Assembly (NCBI GenBank): GCA_025786725.1
Contig: JAHLTZ010000004.1
Span: 744,001-808,000, forward strand
Source of the DNA: Syncephalis fuscata
Taxonomy: Eukaryota > Zoopagomycota > Zoopagomycetes > Zoopagales > Piptocephalidaceae
DNA: 64,000 bases
Direction of reading: 5' to 3'
Shown here: piece by piece, positions 23,885 to 36,548 of the stretch
Numbering within the stretch: the first letter of the stretch is position 1
How the letters are laid out: each line of letters starts with the position of its first letter
Notes under the pieces: model-generated
What the model saw: only the letters and a program-made list of their open reading frames with translations
Told to the model about the DNA's origin: nothing
Databases searched by the model: none
Translations under genes and position numbers: made by a program

Positions 23885-25260
23885 TGACTAATATTTAATA
23901 ACGCCCAATCTATTGAACATGATGATGGGTGGTGAGTGACATCAATCATCAAATACTCATCATTGTAGATTCATTATCTAGTATGCATATATCATCACAG
24001 TATGTGTTATTACCATCTATACCCGTCACTTTACTTGATTAACATTAAAATCATATCTAACTGACATGATCTAGTTTATTTATAAATATTCTTAATAAAA
24101 CATAACTCCGTTCCTATTCATATCATTTGTTATATCAATATAATCAGTGAACAGACTAAATACGATATATCAATTTTATTAATAAAAAAGTTGGAATCAT
24201 ACGACAACGGCTATAAACAGCGTATAGTCAATATATAACAGAATGATAAACATTATACTAAATATACAGCATTGAACAAGATTAGCAATCTTAAAGTTAT
24301 TAAGCAGATGACTAATATTAGTTGAATTCTTAATAATAGTGCTATAACAAAATAAAAATAGAATTGGATGAGTAAGACTAGGCGAGTATAGAATGATATG
24401 GAATAAAATGAATATACGATGAAAATAATACAATAAGTAGTATTAAAACTATGGTGTATATAATGTAATGGGGGGAATGAGCATTTGTGCTAAGCATTTG
24501 CATTTTTAACAGCATTCGCGTAACTAACTACATATTCGTTTTATTGAACATGAAACTGAATGCTGAATAGTATCAATCATTAAAATATTTATTATTGTAT
24601 ATTTATTATTTAGTACACATATATCATCATTACAATACTATATTATTGCTGTTTACGCTGTTTTATTTCTAACCTTCTTTATTTGCATACTCATTAATAT
24701 ATCATGTTCCTATTTTGCTTAAACTTGTTATTAGCATGTATACTCATCATTCTGCCCGACTAGCATCAAAGCCATAGTCGACTCGCATTAACTGATTTGT
24801 CTACCAGACAGTTACACGATACATATATGCATGAGTAAGTAAACAAAATAATTTAAATTTATTAGTAATTAAACTAGCATTAAACAAATAACAGTTTCAA
24901 ATAACGTGTTGATATTATATAATAGTAATATATAAAATTATAAATATATGGTAAGAAATTATATAAAACAATGTCAAAGTTATAGTGCATATAACGTAAT
25001 GAACAGAATGAGTGGAGTATATAGGATTATATAAACAATAGAATGTGCCTAGTATATCATAGAATGATATAGATGAATAGAGGATATATGCATACTGGAT
25101 AATGAATTTATGATGATGAGTATTTGATGATTGATGTCGCTCACTATCCATTATCATGTTCAATAGATTGGGTGTTATTAATTGTAGTCATTGACCACCA
25201 AACAAACAGTAAATGTAATGATGTGCTGATTAAATAAAACTCACCACTTGTCCGCATGTT
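23885..25260. repeat. Cluster of a dispersed AT-rich repeat family (several copies, both orientations)
   Basis: A copy at 23885-24020 (plus) carries CCAATCTATTGAACATGATG followed by a stretch rich in ATCATCAAATACTCATCA. Its inverted copy is at about 25100-25200. A more diverged plus copy is at 24545-24640. The flanking part (GTAATG..GAATGAG with an AATAGAAT word) recurs at 24455-24485 and 24990-25080. A further copy, in the same orientation as the 25.1 kb one, is at 58800-59180. It behaves like a small non-autonomous mobile repeat. The short ORFs here are not genes. Confidence 0.65.
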
Positions 25261-25745
25261 CAATAGAACAAATTTCTAATTTAGTTTTGTAAATACTATT
25301 GATTGTATTTAGTAATATTAATTATAGTAACAATTGTTAAACTAGTTGCTAATAAATAATGACATATACCTGACTTGTCAAAAAGTCAATACATTATGCA
25401 GTGCAATTCTTTAGTCAATGTTTGCTTCATTAGCTGTGCTGCTTACTTGTAGAGTTTTTGTAACAGTTTTGTAGTCTTAGCAGTAGCAGGTCATATTGTT
25501 GTACCAACATTGTAAACTTGCTTAGCAAACATAGTGACCATATGATCTACATCACTACTATTGTATGTATACGGTTGTCAGTACAATGACTTTAGCAACC
25601 ATTTACATTACTCTAATAGTTGCATATTTATCTACTTGGCGATCGTTCATTCATTTACATTTAAATAATTAATGAAATAGCTATATATATATATGTGCAA
25701 TATTAATAATAATATATCGTAAAAACATCAATATTTAATAATAAA

Positions 25746-28700
25746 CTAGCGCAATGATTCAATAAACTGATCAAGATTGTATTCTTCTTCATATTGTCGC
25801 TCATCCCATAGTGTTTCTAGTCCTTCGAGAGCAGCCTTCATTGATCCAGGTACTGTATCTTGGGCATCTACTCCTGATGCGGCGCCTGAATCGCCACCAC
25901 GTTTCTTTTCATCTGCAACTCCGTCAACAGCAAATAGATCGAGAATTTGATCGGTGCCCATATTTTGTAAGCCGGAATTCTGTTGATTGATAACTGAATT
26001 GGCAATATTCAACTTAAATTTCTGCAATCTATGATCATTGATAAGTTAGACAATGTTGTTTTGTTAATATTTCAGTCTACTTGCCCCATAATCTTTTCTT
26101 CTAACGTGCCACGAGTAATCAGTCGATAAACGTTGACGACACGCTTTTGACCAATACGATGAGCACGGTCCATGGCTTGCAAGTCTTTCATCGGATTCCA
26201 GTCATGTTCAACGAAAATGACCGTATCAGCACCTGTCAAATTAAGACCAAGGCCACCCACGTGTGTAGTTAATAATAAAACATCGATAGAAGGATCGGCA
26301 TTAAACTGTTGAACCATGCCGTGACGACGATCTGCTTCAACGCCACCATCTAAGCGAAGATAGCTAACTGACGGCATATGGCGTTTTAATAGATCCTTTT
26401 CCACAATATCAAGCATTGCCTTTAATTGACAGAAAATAAGAACGCGATGTGGACTGACTGCTGGTGTATCCGTAACAGCATCTTCAGCATTATTGCCACT
26501 GCTTGATGCACCAATACCACAGTCTTGTAATAATTGTCTATAATAATAATAATAATTAATAGCTTATCGTTATAGTAATCATTACTTACTTTAGTGCTTG
26601 TAGTTTTGGCGCATAGTGTAGATCGTGCAACGACGCATTCTCTTGACGTATTTGTTGCATAACTGTGGTATAACGTGGATGCTTTGAATCCAACACAAGA
26701 AGTGGATGATTGCACAGCTTGCGTAGATATTGCAATGCTTGAAATATATGTGTTTTTGTAGCCACGCCAGTCTCAGTCTTTTCGGTAAGTGATACGCGTA
26801 AATTACCAGAAGTTTGACTACGAGCAAAGTCGTCATACAACTTCTTTTGCAAACCGCTAAGTTCACAGTAATAATCTTGGATAATTTTTGGTGGTAGATC
26901 ACTAAGTACGTCCTCTTTAAGACGTCGTAATAAAAAGGGAAGTACTTGTTTGTGTAGTGCCTCCAGTGCTAGTGCACCAGCTTCTTGTTCTTTAGAGGAT
27001 GTTTTACTATCACGACTGGCCAGAATTGCTTTGCCATAACGTTCGTTAAACTGGCGTTCATTGCCTAAGAAGCCAGGCATTAAGAAATCGAATAGCGACC
27101 ATAATTCTAGAACATTATTCTAATATTCATTATATAAATTATTAGCAACAGTATTATTATTATTGTTGTTATCTTTTCTTACCTGTATCGGTGTGCCGGA
27201 TAGAATCACTCGATGATTAGCCTTAATACGTTTGACAGCCATAGTCAGTTTAGCTTTAGCATTTTTAATCATGTGGCCTTCATCGAGAATACAATAGTTC
27301 CAGTTGAATTTTGTCAAGCTTTCGATATCATTACGAACAATATCATATGAAATGATAATAACATCATGATCGGTAAAACTAGGTAACAATCTAACGTGGC
27401 CGTATAAGTATAATAGTTGCTATTTCCATTATCACTTACCGTGCTCGTTCAACTGGCGGTCCACTATAGACCAGTGGCTTTAACGTCGATACATATGACT
27501 GTATTTCATGTTTCCAATGTCCAGTCAATGTAGGCGGACACACGACAAGTGAACATAAACGCTCAAATTCGGGTGCTTTTGTCGCGGCAAATCGTTCAGC
27601 TCGTAAATGATGGTCACTGGCCAGACAGCAAATAGATTGTAGTGTCTTTCCTAGTCCCATATCTATTGTATTTGTGTTAACCTATTACACCATAGTAACC
27701 AATGTACTGCACACACATACCATCACAAAGAATACCATGCAATTGATAACGATTAAGAAAGGCTAGCCAGTTTACACCATCTTGTTGATATTTACGTAAT
27801 TCGGCATTGATTGATACAGGAATGGTAAACTTTTCCAATTTACTGATATCCATCAATTGTTCCAAAAAGCGTCGTTCCTCGCCTCGTTGTGCCATCATTT
27901 CTTTGGAAAAACCTGGAGGATCTGGAATACCCGCCTAATAATATAATTTTCATTATTAGTCGTTTATTAAATCGTTTGCAGCTTATTTAACCTACCTCTA
28001 ATGGTACCAATTTAATTAATTGGGCAAAACAATGAGCAGCCGTCAATCGTGTTGGATCGTTCGAGTCGCTCATTCGACCAAGTACTGGCACAATTAGAAA
28101 TATAACAAACGGAAGAATAGCTTCATCTAATGTTTGTACCAAGACTAGAATAACGCATTAATATTACTGATAAAGCCTACCAATCGTTAGTACTTACGTG
28201 ATACGGCTTCTATCGCACCTTGCCGATGCAGTATGTTACCGGCATCGCCCAGTAGTGGAATGACATGTTTCATAAAAGGTTCAAGTGCCGTATAGCCGAT
28301 GACATCGCATAGAATGGCTAGACAACGGGCCGACATATGACGAATGGCCGCAAATTGGCAGCCCAGTGTACGAATAACGTATTCAACCAAAGTCCCCCAC
28401 TAATAGCACGTCAGTCAATTATACAATTTGCCAATCTTCTCTTACTTGTTCATATAGTGTGGCGTTTAAATGAGGTGATAATGAAATCATAAGCTGAAGT
28501 GCATCAATTATTTCTTGACCAATGACCAAAGATGGCTTTAAATCTCGCTCTTCTGGCTCTAATTCATACAAAGCTAATTAGCTGTAGCTTTATACATTTA
28601 CAATGGCAACTTACCCTTGGGAAATGACGTAGTAAGTCTTACATTGGCACACTCCCACAACTTGGGCAAATCATTAAATAGCCTCTCTTCAAATAGCATG

Positions 28701-31700
28701 GCCATTTCACGTATTGCCAATTCAGCACCTCGTCGAATTAAACGTACTTCTCGTTCTTCGGGCGTCTCGTTAACCGGTGCAGCAACAAGGCACGTCCTCG
28801 TCTTCTGCCACGCGTTGATGGCAATGACGACGATGCCCCAATCGATACTGCTTCTAGCGATAGAATACCTTCTTCTTGTTGCTGAGTTTCAAGTACTGGC
28901 GTATTACTAGCATCGGCACATAGGAAAGCACATATATTCTTAATAATCTTATCAATTGGATTCCCACCTTTGCCTTGTTTGCCTCGTTCGACACATAGCG
29001 ATAATAGACGCGCCATAGCGTGTGCAGATCGTTGCTGTAGATCACCATTTGATTCATGCTACAAACAAGTATAATCAATATGTTATTTTCTTTATATAAA
29101 TGAATATCTGTAGTATTCTGAGCTATAATTACCTTAACTGCATTCATAAGAGCCCGAATAATTGGATTAAGCTTTGTTGGTAAACTGCCGAAGGAAATTG
29201 CTGCTCCAGCCAATGAGGCCTGTGTACTAATGCTTAATGCCTCTTTCTCTGCACTATATCGCTCAAGCGTTGTCGCTAGCAGCTGATGTTTTTCTTTTAG
29301 CGTTACCAGATGATCGCGTGATCTTGGACCGGTCACTTTACTCAGTAACGTAGTGTATTTCGATGTAGACTACATAAGATAGATTAGTTTACGTGAACAT
29401 TACTTATTATTACAATTTATCAAATAAATACCGTACCCATTCATCGGCAATAGCCACTGTAAATACGCCTTGTTCATCATCGGATATAGGACCAATGCTT
29501 AAATGAGGTACTGTTCTCTCAGCCATGGGTACACCGGCATGAATAAACGCCTCTATTAGATTTATACAGTGTAGTCTTAATTGTTGTAATATTGTGTCCA
29601 GTTCAAGATAGTGTGTTGGTCCAGGTTTCTCCAAAAGCACAAGTAGCTCGGCGTAGCATGCTTGGGCCAGCTCCGAGTGCTCTAATGGATTCTAGAAGAT
29701 ACGAGTGAGCAACAGTGTATAATGGTAATTACAGCTGTTCAGTAATTACCTTGACCGCATCGGAAAGCACAAGAGAACCAGTAGATTCTTCTAATAGAAT
29801 GGATATCATGCGACGGGTATGGGCTACTGGTCGATTCAATTCCATTAGTAATCGGTCTTTAAAAATAACAGCATGATGCTAATAATACAAAAGTTGACCC
29901 ATATCAATCTACATCTTTTTAATTTGTATATCTTTCCACCTACCTCAAATGGCCAAGCCGTGAGTAATTGACCCATGGCCGTGGCAGCAGCAATTCGTGC
30001 CGCCAATACAGTGTCATAATTAACTAGAGACAAATCCTGTCTTAACATAGCCGCATCTACATTATGCCATTGCTGTTGTTGTTGTGCTGGAGTCTGCTGA
30101 TAACTAGGCTGTCGATCATTAAACGTGGCTCGACCCGATAAAATCAATGCCACCTCTAATGGTACACCAATAGGCGTTAAAAGCAGATGCATCCACGTAG
30201 CAAGTAATTGTGGATGAACTAGATTTGGCAGGTCGACTCGTCGACATTCTGCCATATGTTGCATTAGTAGTGTCCATACTTTTAGTGAAAGTGCTAGTAT
30301 ATCCTTTAGAAAAGGTCAGCTATTATACTGTATATCAATAAACGATAACTCACACGTTTCTCTTCCAATAGCATATTCTGCCAGGTGAGTTGCAATAGAA
30401 CCGTGTCAATCCACGATTTATCAAGTTGTGGTACATTTAATAGTGTTTGTAGTGTGCGTAAGACTGCCAATCGCACCGATGCAATGGTATGTCGAAAGAA
30501 TGGAAATAGCCGTGGAACTAGTTGTTTTAAAGCAAGTCTAAATATCGATATTGTCAATAATACATCTCCACATCCGTCTATCCAATGACTTACTCGGGTT
30601 CAGTTGATTGGACTCGTTGTAATTCAAGTAGTACAATGTCATAGGAACATAGTTTGGCTATAGTAATTATGCAGTTCTTATTAGGTCGTCTACTGTTATA
30701 TATCATCCGATATTTACTTACCAGCCAGATCCATCATACTAGCAATAGAAGCAGATAGATCGTCTTTAACATCTCTTAGACCATTCCACAGCACGTGGAT
30801 AACCTCTAATAAGCGCTGGGTGCAACTTGCAACCAATGTATCGGTAATTGGAAGAAGCACACCTGCCGCTACTGCTCGGACATCATCGTCAGGATCACGT
30901 AATCTGCGTATAATAATAAGCGATCAATTACTCTACTCAGTCCAAAAACATACCCAGTAATTGCTGCATCCACTGTGCTTTGAATCCAATTGTCAACGCA
31001 ATCACTACGTATTGCCACCGCGTATTTAAGACCAAGTAAACCGGCATGGCGTACCTGCCACACCTTTTGTTCTATCTCTGGTTGTTGTACCAATTTAACT
31101 AGCGTTTCGTAAATCTGGTCAGCGAGTACGACAGGCGTATGTTGTAATAATGCGCCAAGTGTTTGTGCACATGTTTCGCGTACAGGTGCCACTACTTGAT
31201 CTGACACAAAATCACCAAATCTATCCAGTGCAAATACACAAATTAGCCGAATGGCAGCGTCTTCCTGTGCCGCTAGATGCAAGCGTGAATTAACTTCACT
31301 TGATACACCGGCTGTATAATCTTAGTACTAGTAAGTCATTTGACGATTAAATAATACCTATTTGTCCCATGCCGGCAGCGTGTCGTTTGAATATCATTCT
31401 TAAACCAATACCTGCTCCATGACGTATTTCCCATGAAGGACTAATGGTTCAAGTGGTAAATAAAACTCATTAGTTGAATTACTTAACATGCTTACTCAAA
31501 CAAATCATGGGATAGTATATCACATAGCACTTCAAGCGGCCACCGACCATCTTCACCAGGCACAGAACCAACAGCAGGATGAAATTCTACGGCAATTTTA
31601 TCCGAATTTGGCTGTTCTGTAATATCCATGGCGGTGGGTGCTGGTTGTACCAAATACAATAAATAAAAACAGTTAAATCATCTGGTGCACTTACTAGTGT

Positions 31701-32583
31701 TAGCTTTACTTGTATTGCTACTGCCACTGTTTGGCGGCTGAGTGTTGACGATGCGTACTCTATTGATACAGGATTAATGATGCTTCTATTTCACAAGTAT
31801 ACTTACTTGGACTTCGTTTTCTCCTTTTGTTTTAAGCGGCGTTTCAGCGCATTTAATTCTCGCTTACTTAAATTTGGATTATTAAGCGGATTGGTCTCTT
31901 CTAACTTGACGGATGCATTTATTTTATCCTGATCACGGCTACTGCTGCCATCGCCGTTGCCATTACTGGCATCTCGGCTGATGTTTATAGCAGAGGAAAC
32001 ACCAGGCAGATTAAGATCGGTTTCGTCCATAAGATCCATATCCATAAACTGGCTGCCAATACCAAGTGTTCGTTTAAGGTCGCGTCGTTGTGCGGCAAGT
32101 CGCTCCTCCATGTCTAAACCCACCAAATCCACGTCGTATTCTTTGCCTGCCGAAGCAAGTAGACGTCGACCCGAACGCATTACTTCATCCAAGTCAAAAG
32201 TGGCAAACGCTAATCGATCGCGTTTTTCCTCTTCTTGTAATCGCTGTTCGACGATTGCTTTGTCCGGCACGGGGACATCGCTGGCATTGGGCTCCCAAAG
32301 CGCCACGTTGGACACAATCGCCTCGATTGCCTGGCCTGCGGCTACTCGCGTTTCCCAAGATTTACTACGTAGGTGAAGTAATACTCGGGACAGCAGATGT
32401 GGTAATTCATGCGGATACTGCTTCTGGACGTCGCCCAGTTGACGCGCGGCAGTCTGGCGAACAGCAGGCGTCGAGCCAGTGCTCAACAGAAGAACAAGCC
32501 GGTCAAGGCTGTCCCATTACCGATCGTTTAGTATTTTGTCATCGCCGTGTCTATCGCCGTGTATTTGCTTACCGTGACGCCAT
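25746..32583 (-). CDS. MOT1: Mot1/BTAF1, TBP-removing Swi2/Snf2 ATPase
   Basis: Mot1 strips TATA-binding protein from DNA using ATP and redistributes it between promoters. The start is ATG 32583 (MASR, donor GTAAGC), joining exon 2 with LDRLVLLLSTGSTPAVRQTA, the hallmark Mot1 N-terminus. A long series of HEAT-repeat exons covers about 32500-28180. The SNF2 ATPase follows: DGVNWLAFLNRYQLHGILCD and MGLGKTLQSICCLASDHH (Walker A) at about 27800-27600, the DEGHMIKNAKAKL box at about 27290, a SGTPIQ motif at about 27190, and the helicase C domain with LGLNLTGADTVIFVEHDWNP and DRAHRIGQKRVVNVYRL at about 26280-26130. The C-terminus ends NLDQFIESLR. Introns are numerous and short. Gene order and motif set are diagnostic and length is as expected for the family. 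Confidence 0.95.
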
Positions 32584-33975
32584 AATCCACGTTTATGCCC
32601 AGCAATAGTGGCTGTAATAGTTACGCTGGCAAGTGAGAATGTTGTTGCTGATTATAAAATTGAAGTACAATGCTAACAAGAGAAAGATCACGTGACAACA
32701 AGGGGAAACATGGTAAATACGTGGCTGAGCCCTCCGCGCTTTTATGTTTTTTCCTAGAATTTCGGAAAAGCAAGGCGGACTAATCACGCTTGCGGGGGAG
32801 AATTTGTTACTGATAGAGTGGCTAGTAATAATGATTTAAAATTTTAATCCATTGCGTCATTTAACCGAATTATCTAATCAAATAAAAGTTTAATCATTTT
32901 AATGTTTGTGTCTATTAAATTACTTTTATGCATTTACAAATAAATACTTGATGTAAAATAAAATTGATGTAAATATTTTAATAATAAAATGTAGCACCAT
33001 AATTGATGTGTTGTTATTCTTCCTCACTCGACCTTTTGAGCCTGTTGTTTATACTTTAACTGTTATATAGTCGTGGTTTTTATTTGGTATATAGATTACT
33101 ATTGACTTGTTTATTAACCTTTCATTAATTAGTTATATATGAATATTACTATCATTATTATCTTGTTAGTAAAAAAGGCGTATTTAGTATTTTATAATTA
33201 TTAAACTAATTTAAAACAATTGGCAAATTATAAACTACTCTCAATTTATATAATGTAGATAATTACTACTGTTAACTTCATTTTAATATTACAGCAGTTT
33301 TCTAAACAACAACAATTTTGTTTATAGCTTTAATTAATTAATCCAAATGATGCAAAGTCAATTTTAACTCGTGCAATTTGCTTTCGCTAATTAATTGATT
33401 TAAGAAAATTCAAGTGGTCCATTGGACTACGTAATGTAAATCTTATAACTGCAGTAATTATTTTTTATTATTAATGTCGAAAAATAAATCTTTATTTTTT
33501 GCACACTATAAATATGTTACCCTTTAGTGCAACCTTACCTATTGTTCATCGATCATTTTTGCTGAGTAGTTACAATTAGATGCGGATTTTGATGAGTGAA
33601 ATACAATAAAGAATGTAAAGATAATTAATATTCAAAGTTAATAAATAATAAATAGTAAAATATAATCAGTATAGCAAAGTTAGTGCGTGTATTTACCCTG
33701 TAAGCTTTTATTATAACAGCATTAAATAGAATTTATGCATTTATATATGCAGATGCAATCATTTCAAAACACTAATTGTTATTTAGTCACATTAAATAAA
33801 ACACAATAGTTTAGCGCTAGAAGGTGCGCGCGCGCGCTTGTTTATATTATTATGACAATAGACACAACAAGAAAGTGTGCACAATTTATGAGTGAAATAT
33901 TAGAGCAGTGTGCAATTAGTTGCGGTGAATGATTGCTTAATTAAGAGGGTATTATTGTTATTAAGGGAAAGTGCC
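32584..33975. other. AT-rich intergenic region
   Basis: No gene seen. The part beyond 32850 is nearly pure A/T. A short alternating (GC)n tract at about 33824-33838 (GTGCGCGCGCGCGC) could adopt Z-form and stands out sharply against the AT background. It lies about 140 bp beyond the 3' end of the repeat-protein gene. Confidence 0.5.
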
Positions 33976-35003
33976 TTAGAGATCTACCTTTACGAGGGCT
34001 TTGATGTTAGCCTTGACGATTGCAAGAATAGCAATGCGGATATCGGCAAGAACCTTGACATCGACCTTAACAAGGGCGTTGACCTTAACGGCAACGTCGG
34101 CCTTGATGCTAGCTCTGATGTCAGCGAGAACCTTGATAGCAGCATCGATCTTGACAAGAACGTCGGCATCGACCTTAACTCCAGCATTGATGCGGGCATT
34201 AACTTTAGCCTTGAGATCGACAAGAACCTTGACGGCAGCATCAATGTGAAGATCGATAAGAGCATGAATATCGGCAATAACACGGGCTTTGATGTCTACG
34301 TTAACATCAGCCTTGACAATGATCTTGGCAATAGCATTGAGGAGGACATCGATCTTAGCACTGATGTTGGCCACAATGTTGGCCCGAATGTCAGCAATAA
34401 TCTTGGCAATAACCTTAAGGTCGACATCAACATCGACATCAAGCTTAATTCCGGCACCAATCTTAACATCAACGTCGGCTTTGATGTCAGCAATGACTTT
34501 AAGGTCAACATCAGCGCCAACGCCGACACCAACGCCGACACCGACACCGACACCAACGCCGATATCAATGCCACCACCGTGGCCGCCGTCATGACCACCG
34601 TCGTGGCCGCCATCATGACCACCATCGTGACCGCCATCATGACCACCATCGTGACCGCCATCATGACCACCTCGTGCCCCATCGTGCCGCCATCATGACC
34701 ACCGTCGTGGCCGCCATCATGACCGCCATCGTGACCACCGTCGTGGCCGCCATCGTGACCACCGTCGTGGCCGCCATCATGACCGCCATCATGACCACCG
34801 TCGTGGCCGCCATTATGACCACCGTCGTGGCCGCCATTATGACCACCATCGTGGCCGCCATTATGACCACCACTACCGTAGTCAGAGCCTTTTGAGGGAA
34901 CTGTTCCAGGCTTTGTATTGTAGCCGTAGCTTTCAGTGGTGGCGATGCCTTGACCAGCGATGGCCAACAAGAAAAGAGCCGAAGCGACAAAAGCGAATCT
35001 CAT
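33976..35003 (-). CDS. Secreted repeat protein: Gly/His/Asp repeats plus alternating Val/Ile beta-repeat domain
   Basis: Start ATG 35003 gives a signal peptide (MRFAFVASALFLLAIAGQGI). Then come a short Tyr/Gly linker, about 20 repeats of the type GGHD/GGHN (about 34870-34590), a Gly-Val run (GVGVGVGV), and a domain of some 190 residues with strict alternation of Val/Ile/Leu with Ala, Asp, Lys or Asn (for example VIADIKADVDVKI) ending ALVKVDL at 33976. The C-terminal domain is the same type as the protein at 57859. The repeat frame and the C-terminal frame differ by one base: near 34690 one repeat reads GTGCCGCC where others read GTGGCCGCC. One missing base there would join the two. I recognise no known family. 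The His/Asp repeats could bind metals. A surface or wall role is inference. The opposite strand is also open over much of the gene but has no signal or promoter. Confidence 0.7.
34590..34880 (-). repeat. Tandem repeat encoding Gly-Gly-His-Asp units
   Basis: A 12-nt period (minus strand GGTCATGATGGC/GGCCACGACGGT types) repeated more than 20 times, with synonymous variation between CAT/CAC and GAT/GAC. The variation shows the protein repeat is kept while the DNA has drifted. Confidence 0.85.
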
Positions 35004-36548
35004 TGTTAAAATAAAATAGATATATTACTAGTAAGTTGACTGTATCTAATATAGCCAATATAAACAACTAGATTGACTATAATCAATGTAAATAGTAGGT
35101 AGTATAAGCAGAAAGGGCACAGTGAATTGAGCGGTTAATCGTAATAATGGATGTGTCTAACTAGACGCCACTTTATAGTTGAACCAACCAGTTCCAAGCT
35201 GTTTCATTTCTGATACATGTGGAAGCCGTTCAATAGGCAGTAGACACCCGCACTATTGCTGTACTGAAGTTACAGCAGGCTGATGTCCAAGCTATCCGCA
35301 TGTATTTCCATCTGCATTCCATGAAAAACCAGTAAAATTTCGCACAGCCACGCTGAACCAATCACAAAATAGAATAAATACAGTCACAATATGTTGTGTA
35401 ACCGCGTGTATAACGCATCAAACAATAGGCATGCTTTTTGCCCGCTATGGTTCTACTCGTTTTCTTCCTTGCCTTCCTTGCTGTGCCGTTTTCAATGGCA
35501 ATAATTTTGTGCTGTGTGTGTACCCCAGAGCTGCCATCCAGATTTGCTTCATGAGCAAAAGGCGTCACAGGCGCCAGTCCATCACCGTCTTTACAACTTG
35601 ATTGTCAGTAATATTAATCTGCCTTTGCTGCTTGACTTGCCAATTGTATGGGTGACTGTGCGGTAAACGGCACATTCTCAAAATTTGTGCTGGATGCCAA
35701 GTAAACTAATTTCATCCTACAATGACCGGCGGGTAGTCGTTCCTATTTTTACAAGCGAATAAAATCAAAACAAGTAAACTAATTTCATCCTACAATGACT
35801 GGCAGGTAGTCGTTCCTATTTTTACAAGCGAATAAAATTAAAATGGATCAGTAGCCCAGTCTTTTTGTCGTAGTTCTGTCGACGCAACTCCGCCTGGCCG
35901 CATGGCTATCATGCAGCCGGTTTAAACCAATGAACACGGATGAACGTCATGCAGGCAATAATCCTGCTTTTTCTTAGAATGAGCAATATTTGTAAAGAAT
36001 CCCGAATATGGTTCCATCATTGTTGAGAAACTGATTGATCATTCCTGGCCCCACATGCGGATTTATGGCGGATGAACTTTTGACAAGCCGTTTTTTTTGT
36101 TACGCGACTCAACATTAAACAAGCGTCATCAATTGAATGCACATGTGGCAGCAGGGACTTTTGAAGTTTCTTGGCATCATACTTTAGTAAAATTCAAGCA
36201 AAATGCAGGAGATAATACTAGAATATTTGTCATCTTTTAAGAATATCGTCCAATTGGACATCACATGTCCTTTAGCTACCTGACAAAACTGATCGCCTAT
36301 CGGTTGCTTATATCACGTGATCCTGTTAAATGTACAATAAGCAGCCGCTCAACAATCGATTCCATTACAATTTAAATAATAATATGAGTAAAAATTGTAT
36401 TGTTTAGTAAATAAATATATAAAACATTAAATACAACGTATAATTGCTAATACAAAAGCTACATGTATAATAACAAATATTTTAAAATTACTATATTACT
36501 AAACGAGTTGACAGTAAAAACGTATAATGGCCTCCATCTAGCAAATTC
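35004..36548. other. Intergenic region with promoter of the His-repeat gene
   Basis: No gene accepted. A minus-strand TATA word (CTATAAAG) sits at 35172-35179, about 170 bp before the ATG at 35003. The region is less AT-rich than the average intergenic DNA here. The 68-codon minus ORF at 35362-35568 has no signal peptide or domain. Confidence 0.5.
35698..35843 (+). repeat. Two-copy 73-bp tandem repeat
   Basis: CAAGTAAACTAATTTCATCC starts at 35698 and again at 35771; the two 73-bp units differ at only a few bases (for example ACCGGCGGG versus ACTGGCAGG). It lies in the promoter-side region between two secreted-protein genes. Confidence 0.9.

Noticed and set aside
35362-35568. 68-codon minus-strand ORF
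   Set aside because: No signal peptide, no relatives seen, lies in a promoter-type region.
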